A DNA stretch of 10,029 bases from an uncultured Traorella sp. (GTDB lineage Bacteria; Bacillota_I; Bacilli_A; Erysipelotrichales; Erysipelotrichaceae), in the NCBI GenBank assembly GCA_945938205.1, contig CAMEUL010000036.1:1-10029 (forward strand). The letters run 5' to 3'. Shown piece after piece: positions 1 through 7,282 of this stretch (its first letter is position 1; each line of letters starts with the position of its first letter). The notes below the pieces were generated by a model. It did not search any database and was not told the DNA's origin. It was given only the letters and a program-made list of their open reading frames with translations. The position numbers were made by a program, and so were the translations under genes.

Positions 1-252
1 TGATTTAGAATAGGCATCCATTTCAGTAAAGGCTTCTTTCAAATATTTTTCATCACAAAGAGGCATCATCCAGCCATAGCGGTGATGATAATTCACCAAG
101 ATGAGGATGAAATGTTCATGCACTTCATAAAAAATTTCATATACGTGATCCCACATGAACATGGTCACGATATTGGAATTATATTCTTCATAATTGGCCA
201 TTGCTGCAAAGGATTGTATTTGCGCGATACCTTCTATATCAAGTTTTTTCAT
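1..252 (-). CDS. DUF2156-family protein, N-terminal part (runs off the window)
   Basis: The reading frame enters the window edge after 84 codons, so only the N-terminal part is visible. It begins MKKLDIEGIAQ. The segment NSNIVTMFMWDH (about residues 24-35) followed later by YGWMMPLCDEKYLKEAF (about residues 58-74) is typical of DUF2156 proteins, which have an acetyltransferase-like fold related to the C-terminal domain of phosphatidylglycerol lysyltransferase. The substrate cannot be inferred from this part. The ATG at 252 is preceded in frame by a stop codon (TAA) only four codons upstream, so the start is nearly fixed; a TTG two codons upstream is the only alternative. There is no Shine-Dalgarno sequence, and the -10 box lies about eight bases upstream of the start. 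The gene lies 49 bp downstream of the ABC permease in the same direction but appears to have its own promoter. Family assignment is from remembered motif patterns. Confidence 0.7.
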   Translation of the reverse strand, partial: MKKLDIEGIAQIQSFAAMANYEEYNSNIVTMFMWDHVYEIFYEVHEHFILILVNYHHRYGWMMPLCDEKYLKEAFTEMDAYSKS

Positions 253-260
253 ACCCAATA

Positions 261-288
261 ATTATATGCCAAACTTTGAAATATGCAA
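261..288 (-). promoter_or_regulatory. Promoter for the DUF2156-family gene, nearly leaderless
   Basis: On the minus strand TTGCAT (288-283) and a perfect TATAAT (266-261) are separated by 16 bases. The expected transcription start falls at about 254-256, only 2-4 bases before the ATG at 252. No ribosome binding site fits between them, so the mRNA would be leaderless or nearly so. Confidence 0.55.
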
Positions 289-301
289 GTTATATGAATG
301 A

Positions 302-1711
302 CTACATCAGGACTTTTTTTGGCTGGATCCTTAAGACATACAATACCGGCACAGCACTTGAAAGCAGCAGGATAATATTAGAAGCAACAAAGATCGTGAT
401 TACATATTGAGCATCCAGTTTTACTTCATAATCGTCCACAAGATCCAACTGTGTGACAGCTTCCGGGTGTAATTGCAGGTATTCTTGTTCACTGTCCACA
501 TCAATCTGCATTTTTATGAATTGTTCAGAAATGACTCTTCCTAATGCATTGCCGCTTACCATCGCAACAGAAACCGCCAGCATGCCTGCAATTAGGATCT
601 CTAAGACAAATTGTCCGACAATATTTCGTTTTCTTTCTCCCATGGCCATGAAGATACCAATCTCATGCAGGCGTTCTCTTAAAAACAAAATCGAGATCAA
701 AGAAAGTAATACAATAACCAAAATCGCAGATCCCCAAAGGGTGATGTTGGATAACTGCACCAGATTTTCCAATGGTGCCTGAACATAACGGTATTCATCC
801 GCACTGGTACGGGTCACATAATAGCCTTTTAGATAATTCGGATTCTTATCGATATCCTCTAAAAGACGATCAGCACCATCGATTCCTTTTACGGCAGTAC
901 GGATATAAGTTATGTGAGGTTTGAGCGTGAGATAACGCATTTCATAATGATCCTTCATTCTGTCTTTATCACGTTCAGAATGGTTCTGCAAGATTTCATC
1001 CTGAAAAGCATGCATCTCTTGCATGATCTTCATTGGAACTTCAATCTCTGACATTTCAAAAAGATCCCCGCCACTCTCATAGGCATCCTTGATAGCATAA
1101 TCTGAGAATATACCAATAACTTCAAAATCATATGTTTTAGCTACTACAGGTTCAAAGCTGCGCTGATACTGATTCATAAGTTCTACCGTATCATAGATCT
1201 TATAATCATATACCGGTAAAGAAAGCGTATCTCCAACTTTGAGAGATAGTTGACTGGCAAGATATTTATGTAGGACAACCTTTGCTTCTCCATTGTCAAT
1301 TTCTTCTTGAGTCAGATGTCTTCCATCCACAAAATCATAATCCAGAATGTTGGTAGCGGCTTCATCCAAGCCAATGATTTGATATCTTGTATGAGGATGA
1401 TTTTCTTCAAATACAAAGAGGTTCATGGTTGTCTGTGTATAAACATTTAAGACATTTTCATTAGCCTTTAGGTCTTCAACCAAAGCATAAGGCTTATCTT
1501 CCAATATCTTGATCAGATTATCATTCATGAGCTGCATGGTCACATCAGCAGGAATACGCTGCACCATTTTTTCACGAACTTGAACACTGGCCTGTTGGAT
1601 AGCAATGGCCGCAAACAGAAAATTCCCAAGAATAAAAACAATGAGCATTTTCAAGGCTGTCTGAAAAGGATGACGCTTTAAGGAAATAAAACAACGTTTC
1701 CACATCTTCAT
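302..1711 (-). CDS. ABC transporter permease, FtsX-domain (second of a pair)
   Basis: A 469-residue membrane protein with the classic MacB/LolC topology: one N-terminal helix (about residues 19-39), a large extracytoplasmic domain (about 40-320) and three C-terminal helices (about 323-344, 369-388, 435-460). The cytoplasmic loop after helix 2 reads RERLHEIGIFMAMGE, the FtsX-family coupling motif. In the outer domain, VVLHKYLASQLSLKVGD matches the MacB periplasmic-core pattern. A GTG at 1720 would add three residues, but it lies inside the AGGAGG ribosome binding site (1725-1720), which is spaced eight bases from the ATG at 1711; I therefore choose the ATG. Only one base separates it from the stop of the upstream permease, which indicates coupled translation. 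Such pairs move lipoproteins, peptides or antimicrobials, or transmit force to extracellular partners; the substrate here is unknown. Confidence 0.92.
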   Translation of the reverse strand: MKMWKRCFISLKRHPFQTALKMLIVFILGNFLFAAIAIQQASVQVREKMVQRIPADVTMQLMNDNLIKILEDKPYALVEDLKANENVLNVYTQTTMNLFVFEENHPHTRYQIIGLDEAATNILDYDFVDGRHLTQEEIDNGEAKVVLHKYLASQLSLKVGDTLSLPVYDYKIYDTVELMNQYQRSFEPVVAKTYDFEVIGIFSDYAIKDAYESGGDLFEMSEIEVPMKIMQEMHAFQDEILQNHSERDKDRMKDHYEMRYLTLKPHITYIRTAVKGIDGADRLLEDIDKNPNYLKGYYVTRTSADEYRYVQAPLENLVQLSNITLWGSAILVIVLLSLISILFLRERLHEIGIFMAMGERKRNIVGQFVLEILIAGMLAVSVAMVSGNALGRVISEQFIKMQIDVDSEQEYLQLHPEAVTQLDLVDDYEVKLDAQYVITIFVASNIILLLSSAVPVLYVLRIQPKKVLM

Positions 1712-1712
1712 C

Positions 1713-3140
1713 CTATTCACCTCCTAACAGTATTTCTTTTGGTTTCAGATGAATCATATAAATCATTGGAATCAGACATGAAAGAAGCACACTGCTTTCT
1801 CCTACGACAAACAGAATTAGAAAATACTGAGCGTTGATTTCATTTTGATATTCCGCCAAAATATTTTCACGTGAATATTTTTCCAGCGTTTCTGAAGAAT
1901 TATATGGCGTATACTGAGCACGAATGCCTAACTCCTGTTCACGTTTAACATAACTTTGAATCTGCATCATGTAATCTGAAATGCCATTTCCCAGGAAATA
2001 TCCACTAATACCGGCAGTTCCTATGGCTAGGGTGGAAATGATGAGGATTTCCATAAGAAACTGGCTGATCAAAGAATGTGATTTTTCACCTAATGACATA
2101 TAAATGCCGATTTCTTTTTTGCGATCCCCAATGAGATAAGTAATGACCATTCCGAGTATCAAAAGAGTTGCCACTAAAGCGGCAATAAAAATAATACGTG
2201 CAATCAGATCCAGGTTTTCGACTGGTCCGGCATTTTTTTGATAATTCGTATTGCTGGATTCATAATGAAAACCATTTGGAAGAGTTGAGATGAAAGCTTT
2301 GGCTTCCGCATCGAATTCACTGAGATGTTGAGGATCCTTCATTTTGTATCCGGCATAGTCAATGTCAGGATAGAATCGGCGTGATTCTGTATTCAATCCC
2401 TGTTTTTGGGCTTCTTCTCTTGCTTCCTGCATGATATCGATCAGTGCATGATTGGGAATCAGAATGCTGCTGGCGTCCGACTTGTGATCCACAAAGGTTC
2501 CAATGATCTTGAGTTCAAACTCATAAGTGAAAGTATGATAAAGATTGAATCCTTGTTCATTTACTTCACGATAAGGAATTTGAATTTTCATGGGAATGGT
2601 ATTGCCAATGGACGTGATCCCTGTAGAAAATACTTCATTCCCACTGGATGTACTGGCAAGAGAGATATTCACAACCGCTACTCTTTCTCCGTTATCAAGT
2701 TCTTTTTGAGTGAAATTACGACTATTGATCTGTCCGGACAATTCCCATTCTCCGCTTCGAAACTGTTCACTTTGCGGAAGGCTCATACCTAAAAAGACGG
2801 CAGAAAACTCTTGTCCTAAGTCACCGCAGGCATATCCAGATGCACTTAAACGATATTCGCCATAATCGACCCATTCATTCTGTCTGAGTGTTTCAACACC
2901 TGAAATATAGTTAGAAAATATTGTTTCATAGTTTTCTTCCGGCAACAGTGTAGAATCTGTACTGATGGAAGCTATTGCGCCAAAGCCTCGCTTGAGTTCA
3001 TTTTTCACATTATTGGCTGTATTGATGATGGAAAGTGAACCTGCCAGCAAAGATACCATCGCACAAACCACAAGAAAAAGAAGAAGTGATTTGCCGGGTC
3101 TACGAGTAATGCTTAAAAGAGATCGTTTAAACCATTTCAT
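1713..3140 (-). CDS. ABC transporter permease, FtsX-domain (first of a pair)
   Basis: A 475-residue permease with the same layout as its downstream neighbour: helix 1 at about residues 19-40, an extracytoplasmic domain at about 41-310, and helices at about 312-337, 357-384 and 436-463. The loop DRKKEIGIYMSLGEKSHS (339-356) is the FtsX-type coupling motif that contacts the ATPase. FTQKELDNGERVAVVN (143-158) aligns with LTQEEIDNGEAKVVL in the second permease, showing that the two are paralogues that have diverged strongly. The start ATG has a GAGGTG site ten bases or less upstream (within 3144-3153) and overlaps the ATPase gene by 14 bp. The final codons plus the stop form the ribosome binding site of the next gene. 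It most likely forms a heterodimer with that protein. No two-component system is visible nearby, so a link to peptide-antibiotic sensing cannot be claimed. Confidence 0.92.
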   Translation of the reverse strand: MKWFKRSLLSITRRPGKSLLLFLVVCAMVSLLAGSLSIINTANNVKNELKRGFGAIASISTDSTLLPEENYETIFSNYISGVETLRQNEWVDYGEYRLSASGYACGDLGQEFSAVFLGMSLPQSEQFRSGEWELSGQINSRNFTQKELDNGERVAVVNISLASTSSGNEVFSTGITSIGNTIPMKIQIPYREVNEQGFNLYHTFTYEFELKIIGTFVDHKSDASSILIPNHALIDIMQEAREEAQKQGLNTESRRFYPDIDYAGYKMKDPQHLSEFDAEAKAFISTLPNGFHYESSNTNYQKNAGPVENLDLIARIIFIAALVATLLILGMVITYLIGDRKKEIGIYMSLGEKSHSLISQFLMEILIISTLAIGTAGISGYFLGNGISDYMMQIQSYVKREQELGIRAQYTPYNSSETLEKYSRENILAEYQNEINAQYFLILFVVGESSVLLSCLIPMIYMIHLKPKEILLGGE

Positions 3141-3819
3141 TTTGACTCACCTCAAATGTCTGTGTGTCAGAATTCAGTTTCAGGATCACATCACTTTCTT
3201 GGGCAATTTTTTCGGAATGGGTCACCATGATGACACATTTGTTTTTCTCATGAGCAAGCGTTTTGAAAAGGTCAATGATCGTTTTGCTTGTTTTCGCATC
3301 CAGATTTCCTGTTGGTTCATCTGCCAGCAAAACATCCACATTGGTGGATAAGGCACGAGCTATGGCGACACGCTGTTGTTCACCTCCACTCAAATGATTA
3401 ATTTTTCGATTCGCTTTGGTTGCATTGATGCCGACACTTTCCAGAATTTCTAAAGCTTGTGCTTTCATATTTGTTTGTACTGAATTATCAGTAATCGACA
3501 TAGCGGTCATGACATTTTCAAGTCCGGTCATATAAGGAATAAGATTGTACTGTTGGAAGACAATGCCGATATGATTTCGACGATATTTTTCATAGCCAAT
3601 CTCCCTGATGCTTTTCTCATGAAAAAGGATTTCTCCCCGTTCAGGCTGATCCAGCGCGGCAATCAGAGACAGAAAGGTCGTTTTCCCAGAACCACTGGCA
3701 CCTAAAATGGTATAAAACTTACCTTTTTCAAAAGAAACACTGACTTCATTCAGAATTATTTTTCTTTCATCTCCATCCGGATATGTGAAAAAAAGATCTT
3801 TTGTTTCCAGAATACTCAT
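3127..3819 (-). CDS. ABC transporter ATP-binding protein, LolD/MacB type
   Basis: A 230-residue nucleotide-binding subunit with all motifs intact: Walker A GASGSGKT (40-47), Q-loop VFQQYNLIP (87-95), signature LSGGEQQR (143-150), Walker B VLLADEP (163-169), D-loop GNLDA (171-175) and switch histidine H201 in VTHS. This is the MacB/LolD/FtsE branch that works with FtsX-domain permeases, which matches the two genes downstream. It would hydrolyse ATP at the cytoplasmic face to drive mechanical transmission or export. A GTG at 3828 is also in frame, but it sits in the GAGGTG ribosome binding site; the ATG at 3819, six bases beyond that site, is the better start. It is the first gene of the operon and has a promoter about 30 bp upstream. 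Confidence 0.95.
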   Translation of the reverse strand: MSILETKDLFFTYPDGDERKIILNEVSVSFEKGKFYTILGASGSGKTTFLSLIAALDQPERGEILFHEKSIREIGYEKYRRNHIGIVFQQYNLIPYMTGLENVMTAMSITDNSVQTNMKAQALEILESVGINATKANRKINHLSGGEQQRVAIARALSTNVDVLLADEPTGNLDAKTSKTIIDLFKTLAHEKNKCVIMVTHSEKIAQESDVILKLNSDTQTFEVSQNEMV

Positions 3820-3849
3820 ATGATTCACCTCAACTACATATTTTTATAG

Positions 3850-3878
3850 ATTATATAATAATGATCTTTAAAAGTCTA
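3850..3878 (-). promoter_or_regulatory. Promoter of the ABC transporter operon
   Basis: Minus strand: TAGACT (3878-3873), a 17-base spacer, then TATAAT (3855-3850). This would give a leader of roughly 25 bases before the ATPase ATG at 3819. It is back to back with the promoter of the plus-strand operon. No clear inverted-repeat operator was seen between the two. Confidence 0.55.
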
Positions 3879-3914
3879 TTCCTGCTGATTCTTTGAATTC
3901 TTGAGTGTCATGAG

Positions 3915-3943
3915 ATGAAAAAAGTGGGAGAATGTATTATAAT
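3915..3943 (+). promoter_or_regulatory. Promoter of the DUF1653-M50-CobW-CobW operon
   Basis: A perfect TATAAT (3938-3943) lies 17 bases after a weak -35 (ATGAAA, 3915-3920). Transcription would start near 3950, leaving a leader of about ten bases that includes the GGTGA ribosome binding site at 3951-3955. The weak -35 would be compatible with activation or modest basal strength. I found no Zur- or Fur-like palindrome by eye. Confidence 0.45.
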
Positions 3944-3960
3944 ACTAACTGGTGAAGAAC

Positions 3961-4200
3961 ATGAGAGAAATTAAGATACATGCGATTTATCGTCATTTTA
4001 AAGGAAAATATTATTTAGTCGAAGATGTAGCCTTTGATAGTGAAACCCTCAAGAAAAAGGTGGTTTATCGCCAGCTTTATGGCAATCATGAACTGTTTGT
4101 TCGTGACCTGGACATGTTTTTAAGTGAAGTGGATTTTGAAAAGTATCCCAATGCAGATCAGAAATACCGCTTCATGGAAGTGGAGGATTTTCATGAATAA
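3961..4200 (+). CDS. DUF1653 domain protein
   Basis: A 79-residue soluble protein. IYRHFKGKYYLVEDVAFDSE (about residues 9-28), VVYRQLYG (34-41) and FVRDLDMFLSEVDF (45-58) match the DUF1653 family, small single-domain proteins with no established biochemical role. Usual family length is about 65-90 residues, so this one is complete. The ATG at 3961 is preceded by GGTGA with a spacing of about five bases; the upstream GTG at 3952 lies within that site and is less likely. Its last eight bases overlap the start of the M50 protease gene, and it supplies that gene's ribosome binding site, so the two are translationally coupled. Confidence 0.8.
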   Translation: MREIKIHAIYRHFKGKYYLVEDVAFDSETLKKKVVYRQLYGNHELFVRDLDMFLSEVDFEKYPNADQKYRFMEVEDFHE

Positions 4201-5290
4201 AAAAGCAAAGAATTTTCTGATTCAGATAGGCTTAGGAGTTTTGTTGGGACTGGCACTTGGTGGAGGGTTGGCCCAGTTTGAACAATCCTATTATTTGGGA
4301 TGGGACATCCTGTTCTATTTTCTGGCCTTTTCTGTCATTGCTTTTATCATCCATATCGTGGTTCATGAGGCAGGACATGGTTTTTTTGGTTATTTATATG
4401 GTTTTGAACTGGTATCCTTCCGCATTGCTTCTTATATGTGGGTAAATGATCAGGGAAAAATACATTTCAAAAGGCTAAAGGTTTTAGGGACCTTGGGACA
4501 GTGTTTAATGCAACCACCCAAAAATGAAAACCTTAAAGCGGCTTTTCTTTACAATATTGGTGGTGGTTTGACCAACCTTTTGACAGCCTTGCTGTTTTTC
4601 CTCCTCAGTTTTTTGTGGAAGGATATGCTGTTTCAGGTTTTCTGTTTCAGTATGATTGCCATAGGTGTTTTGGCTGCCTTCAGCAATCTGCTGCCAATGG
4701 ATGCTCAAGCACCCAATGATGGGTATCATACATATTGGCTGCTCAAGGAAAGTGAATCGGTACATTCCTTGTATCAGCAATTGCTTCTCGCTAAAGATAT
4801 GGCAGATGGCAAAAGAATGGAAGAGATGGATCCAACTCTTTTTGAACTGTATGAAAATGCCAATATGAAGAATCCTCTGAATATCTGTATTGCTGCCAAT
4901 AAAGTATCTTATTTGATCGATAAGGAAGATTATGACAGCGCACGTGTATTAGCTGACAGTCTTTTGAAATTGGATCTGGATGATCTGTTTCACAACAGTG
5001 TGTTCTGTGACAGATTGCTTATTGCCTTATTATGTGATGAAAAAGAATGCATCACACAAGCAATGAATGAGAAAACCAAAAGAAACTTTGAGAAAAATCG
5101 AAGTGATGTATCAAAACTATTGGTTTTGTATGGTATTGATTTATTAGTAGATAAGAATCATGAAAAAGCACGAGTGGATCTGAAGTATCTCAAGGATGCA
5201 CAGAAGAATTATCCATATCAGGGTATCGTTGAATCAATGAATAAGAGTCAAAGACTCTTGGAAAGGAAAAGTGAAGAAAATGAAAGTTGA
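4193..5290 (+). CDS. M50-family membrane metallopeptidase with C-terminal helical tail
   Basis: A 365-residue integral membrane protein. Residues about 8-26 and 36-57 are hydrophobic, and the second helix ends in HEAGH (58-62), the HExxH zinc site of M50/site-2 proteases with catalytic E59. Helices at about 117-142 and 146-168 follow. The sequence NLLPMDAQAPNDGY contains D176, the likely third zinc ligand of the family. GGGLTN (123-128) is also typical. After about residue 185 comes a soluble, mostly helical region of about 180 residues with no family I recognise. It could bind regulators or the metal chaperone encoded next. The ATG at 4193 is chosen because GTGGAGG lies six bases upstream; earlier in-frame ATGs fall inside the preceding gene. 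Regulated intramembrane proteolysis is the inferred role; the substrate is unknown. Confidence 0.85.
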   Translation: MNKKAKNFLIQIGLGVLLGLALGGGLAQFEQSYYLGWDILFYFLAFSVIAFIIHIVVHEAGHGFFGYLYGFELVSFRIASYMWVNDQGKIHFKRLKVLGTLGQCLMQPPKNENLKAAFLYNIGGGLTNLLTALLFFLLSFLWKDMLFQVFCFSMIAIGVLAAFSNLLPMDAQAPNDGYHTYWLLKESESVHSLYQQLLLAKDMADGKRMEEMDPTLFELYENANMKNPLNICIAANKVSYLIDKEDYDSARVLADSLLKLDLDDLFHNSVFCDRLLIALLCDEKECITQAMNEKTKRNFEKNRSDVSKLLVLYGIDLLVDKNHEKARVDLKYLKDAQKNYPYQGIVESMNKSQRLLERKSEENES

Positions 5291-6314
5291 TGTAATTTCT
5301 GGATTTTTAGGAGCAGGGAAAACAACACTGATCAAAAAACTGCTGTCCGGAGAATTGAAGAATGAAAAAGTAGTATTGATTGAAAATGAATTTGGAGATG
5401 TTGGAATCGATGGAACCTTTTTAAAGGAAGCAGGCATTGAAATCAAGGAAATCAATTCCGGGTGCATTTGCTGTTCTTTAGTAGGTGATTTCAGAGAAGC
5501 ACTGAAGAAAGTGGTAGAAGAATATCATCCTGAACGTTTGATGATCGAACCAAGCGGTGTTGGAAAACTGAGTGATATCATTGAAGCAATCGAAGATGTC
5601 AATTTCCATGTGAATTCATTAGTTTGTGTTGTGGATGTAAATAAAGCCAAAATGTATCATAAGAATTTCAAGGAATTCTTTGACAATCAGATTGAATACG
5701 CCAAAACAATCGTATTCAGCCGTACAAAACAAGCCAATGCTTCGAAGATCGAAGAAGCCGTTCATTTGATTCATGAACTGAACGATCATGCGAAATGCAT
5801 CGTAACAGACTGGGATGAATTAAGTGATGCACAGATTTTGGAAGTCATGGAAGAAGAACATACACATGAACATCATGCAGAAGAGTGCTGCTGTAGCCAT
5901 CATCACCATGATCATGAAGAGGAATGCTGCTGTGGACATGATCACGATCATGAAGACGAATGTTGCTGTGGACACGATCACGATCATGAAGAAGAATGCT
6001 GTTGTGGGCATGAACATGATCATGAACATCATCACCATCATCACCATCATGCCGATGATGATTTTGTCAGTGTGGCTTATGAAAGTGCGCATGTTTATTC
6101 AAAAGATGAACTTCATGATATGCTCTCTTCCTTACCTGAAGAAATTCTTCGTGCTAAAGGTATGGTGAAGAGTGAAGAAGGATGGCTGTTCTTTGATTAT
6201 GTGCCTGAAGAAATTGATATTCGTGATGGCGAAGTGCAGACAATTGGAAAAATTGTTGTGATTGGCTCTCATATGGATGAAGAAAAGATCAAAACGATCT
6301 TTAAGGTAGCATAA
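5280..6314 (+). CDS. CobW/COG0523-family GTPase with His/Cys-rich metal-binding insert
   Basis: A 344-residue member of the G3E/COG0523 family of GTP-dependent metallochaperones. Walker A is GFLGAGKTT (8-16), followed by ENEFGDVGID (35-44), the metal-binding CxCC motif in GCICC (61-65) and the switch II-region IEPSG (89-93). The usual NKxD guanine-specificity motif is replaced by SRTK (147-150). Residues about 193-257 form a His/Asp/Glu/Cys-rich insert with four CCC clusters in 12-13-residue repeats and an eight-His run. The CobW C-terminal domain follows (about 261-344). Metals handled by the family include zinc, cobalt, nickel and iron; no cobalamin or hydratase gene is in view, so I favour zinc without proof. 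A GTG at 5271 would add three residues and is nearly as plausible as the ATG at 5280. The gene overlaps the protease gene and shares one base with the next gene. Confidence 0.92.
   Translation: MKVDVISGFLGAGKTTLIKKLLSGELKNEKVVLIENEFGDVGIDGTFLKEAGIEIKEINSGCICCSLVGDFREALKKVVEEYHPERLMIEPSGVGKLSDIIEAIEDVNFHVNSLVCVVDVNKAKMYHKNFKEFFDNQIEYAKTIVFSRTKQANASKIEEAVHLIHELNDHAKCIVTDWDELSDAQILEVMEEEHTHEHHAEECCCSHHHHDHEEECCCGHDHDHEDECCCGHDHDHEEECCCGHEHDHEHHHHHHHHADDDFVSVAYESAHVYSKDELHDMLSSLPEEILRAKGMVKSEEGWLFFDYVPEEIDIRDGEVQTIGKIVVIGSHMDEEKIKTIFKVA
5922..6029 (+). repeat. Three 36-bp tandem repeats encoding ECCCGHDHDHE units
   Basis: Three units at 5922-5957, 5958-5993 and 5994-6029 encode E-CCC-G-H-(D/E)-H-D-H-E-x. 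A more divergent 39-bp unit precedes them at 5883-5921. Most differences between units are synonymous or conservative, such as TGC/TGT and CAC/CAT. This indicates duplication followed by selection to keep the metal-ligand pattern. Confidence 0.9.
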
Positions 6315-7255
6315 TGGCAATTCCTGTATATATTTTCTGTGGATTTTTAGAAAGCGGGAAAACCACGCTGATTCAGACAACTTTAAAGGATGAAGGCTTC
6401 AATGAAGGAGAAAAAACACTTCTGTTGACTTTTGAAGAAGGTATTGAAGAATATGAGCCAAATTTTTTGAAAGAAACCAATACAGTTCTTGAAACTTTTG
6501 ATTCTTTAGAAGAAATCAATATTGATATCCTTCGTGAACTCGATAAGAAATATACACCGGATCGTGTCATGATTGAATTCAATGGTACATGGAATATTGA
6601 TGATTTTTTAAATATTGAATTGCCGTTAGATTGGCTTGTTGTTCAGATCTTAAGCACCATTGATGTATCTACTTTCTCAAACTACATCAACAATATGCGT
6701 ACCTTTATGTTCAATGTCATCAATCCGGCCGATGTCATCGTCTTCAATCGTTGTGATGAAACAACAAAAAAGGCCTATTTAAGAACTAATGTGAAATCTA
6801 TCAACAAATCCGCTCAGATCATTTATGAATTAACAGATGGCACTATTTCTCCAATGAGTGATGAAGAAATGCCATTTGATCTGAGTGCTGATAATATCGT
6901 GATCAGTGATGATGATTATGGTCTTTGGTATATGGATGCCTTGGATGATGCGAATAAATATGAAGACAAAGTGGTAACAATCAGAGGAAAAGTCATGCGC
7001 CGCAATGAAGATCCGGATGATATTTATGTCATCGGGCGCAATGCCATGGTTTGTTGTGCAGAAGACATTCAGCTCATTGGCTATATGGTGAAAAGTGAAA
7101 ATGCCGAGCAGATGGTCGATGGCGACTGGCTGGAACTGACAGCCAAAATGCAGGTGGTCTATGATGAAGAATATCATGGTGAAGTACCAATATTAGAAGA
7201 AATCAGTTATAAGCGTATTCCACCTCTTACAGAAGAATTGGTTTATTTTAGTTAA
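6314..7255 (+). CDS. CobW-like GTPase fused to a DUF1980/TIGR03943-like C-terminal domain
   Basis: A 313-residue protein. The N-terminal half is a CobW-type GTPase: Walker A CGFLESGKTT (9-18), FEEGIEEYE (40-48) where ENEFG would be, RVMIEFNG (84-91) equivalent to LMIEPSG, and NRCD (145-148) as the guanine motif. The canonical CxCC loop is absent; the matching stretch around residues 52-65 has no cysteine. Residues about 215-313 resemble the C-terminal part of TIGR03943/DUF1980 proteins: VTIRGKVMRR, then GRNAMVCCAEDIQLIGY with the CC pair at 247-248, then DGDWLELTAKM and EVPILEEI. That segment is probably OB-like and may bind metal through the two cysteines. The ATG shares one base with the preceding stop. 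The protein probably acts together with the upstream GTPase. The family link of the C-terminal half is from memory and needs a profile search. Confidence 0.85.
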   Translation: MAIPVYIFCGFLESGKTTLIQTTLKDEGFNEGEKTLLLTFEEGIEEYEPNFLKETNTVLETFDSLEEINIDILRELDKKYTPDRVMIEFNGTWNIDDFLNIELPLDWLVVQILSTIDVSTFSNYINNMRTFMFNVINPADVIVFNRCDETTKKAYLRTNVKSINKSAQIIYELTDGTISPMSDEEMPFDLSADNIVISDDDYGLWYMDALDDANKYEDKVVTIRGKVMRRNEDPDDIYVIGRNAMVCCAEDIQLIGYMVKSENAEQMVDGDWLELTAKMQVVYDEEYHGEVPILEEISYKRIPPLTEELVYFS

Positions 7256-7282
7256 CAGCAGCATAACTGCTGTTTCTTTGTT
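7254..7282 (+). terminator. Rho-independent terminator of the CobW operon, overlapping the stop codon
   Basis: Stem AACAGCAG (7254-7261), loop CATAA, stem CTGCTGTT (7267-7274), then the T-rich tail TCTTTGTTTAT. The left arm begins within the TAA stop codon of the second CobW gene. Confidence 0.75.

Noticed and set aside
201..410. Plus-strand frame over the promoter and the end of the permease gene
   Set aside because: It lies antisense to a clear FtsX-domain gene and shows no family resemblance or start signal.
302..3828. Assigning the ABC operon to a bacitracin-type (BceAB) resistance module
   Set aside because: BceB-type permeases are single ~650-residue proteins with ten helices; here there are two four-helix permeases and no sensor kinase in view.
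3829..3960. Possible zinc-responsive operator between the divergent promoters
   Set aside because: No palindrome resembling a Zur or Fur box could be found by eye; only promoter elements are supportable.
5883..6029. 36-bp repeats could suggest a CRISPR array
   Set aside because: The units are contiguous with no spacers and are in frame with the CobW GTPase; they encode a metal-ligand array.
5820..6092. Methionine-rich frame on the minus strand
   Set aside because: It is the antisense shadow of the His-codon repeats (CAT/CAC/GAT read in reverse), with no start signal.
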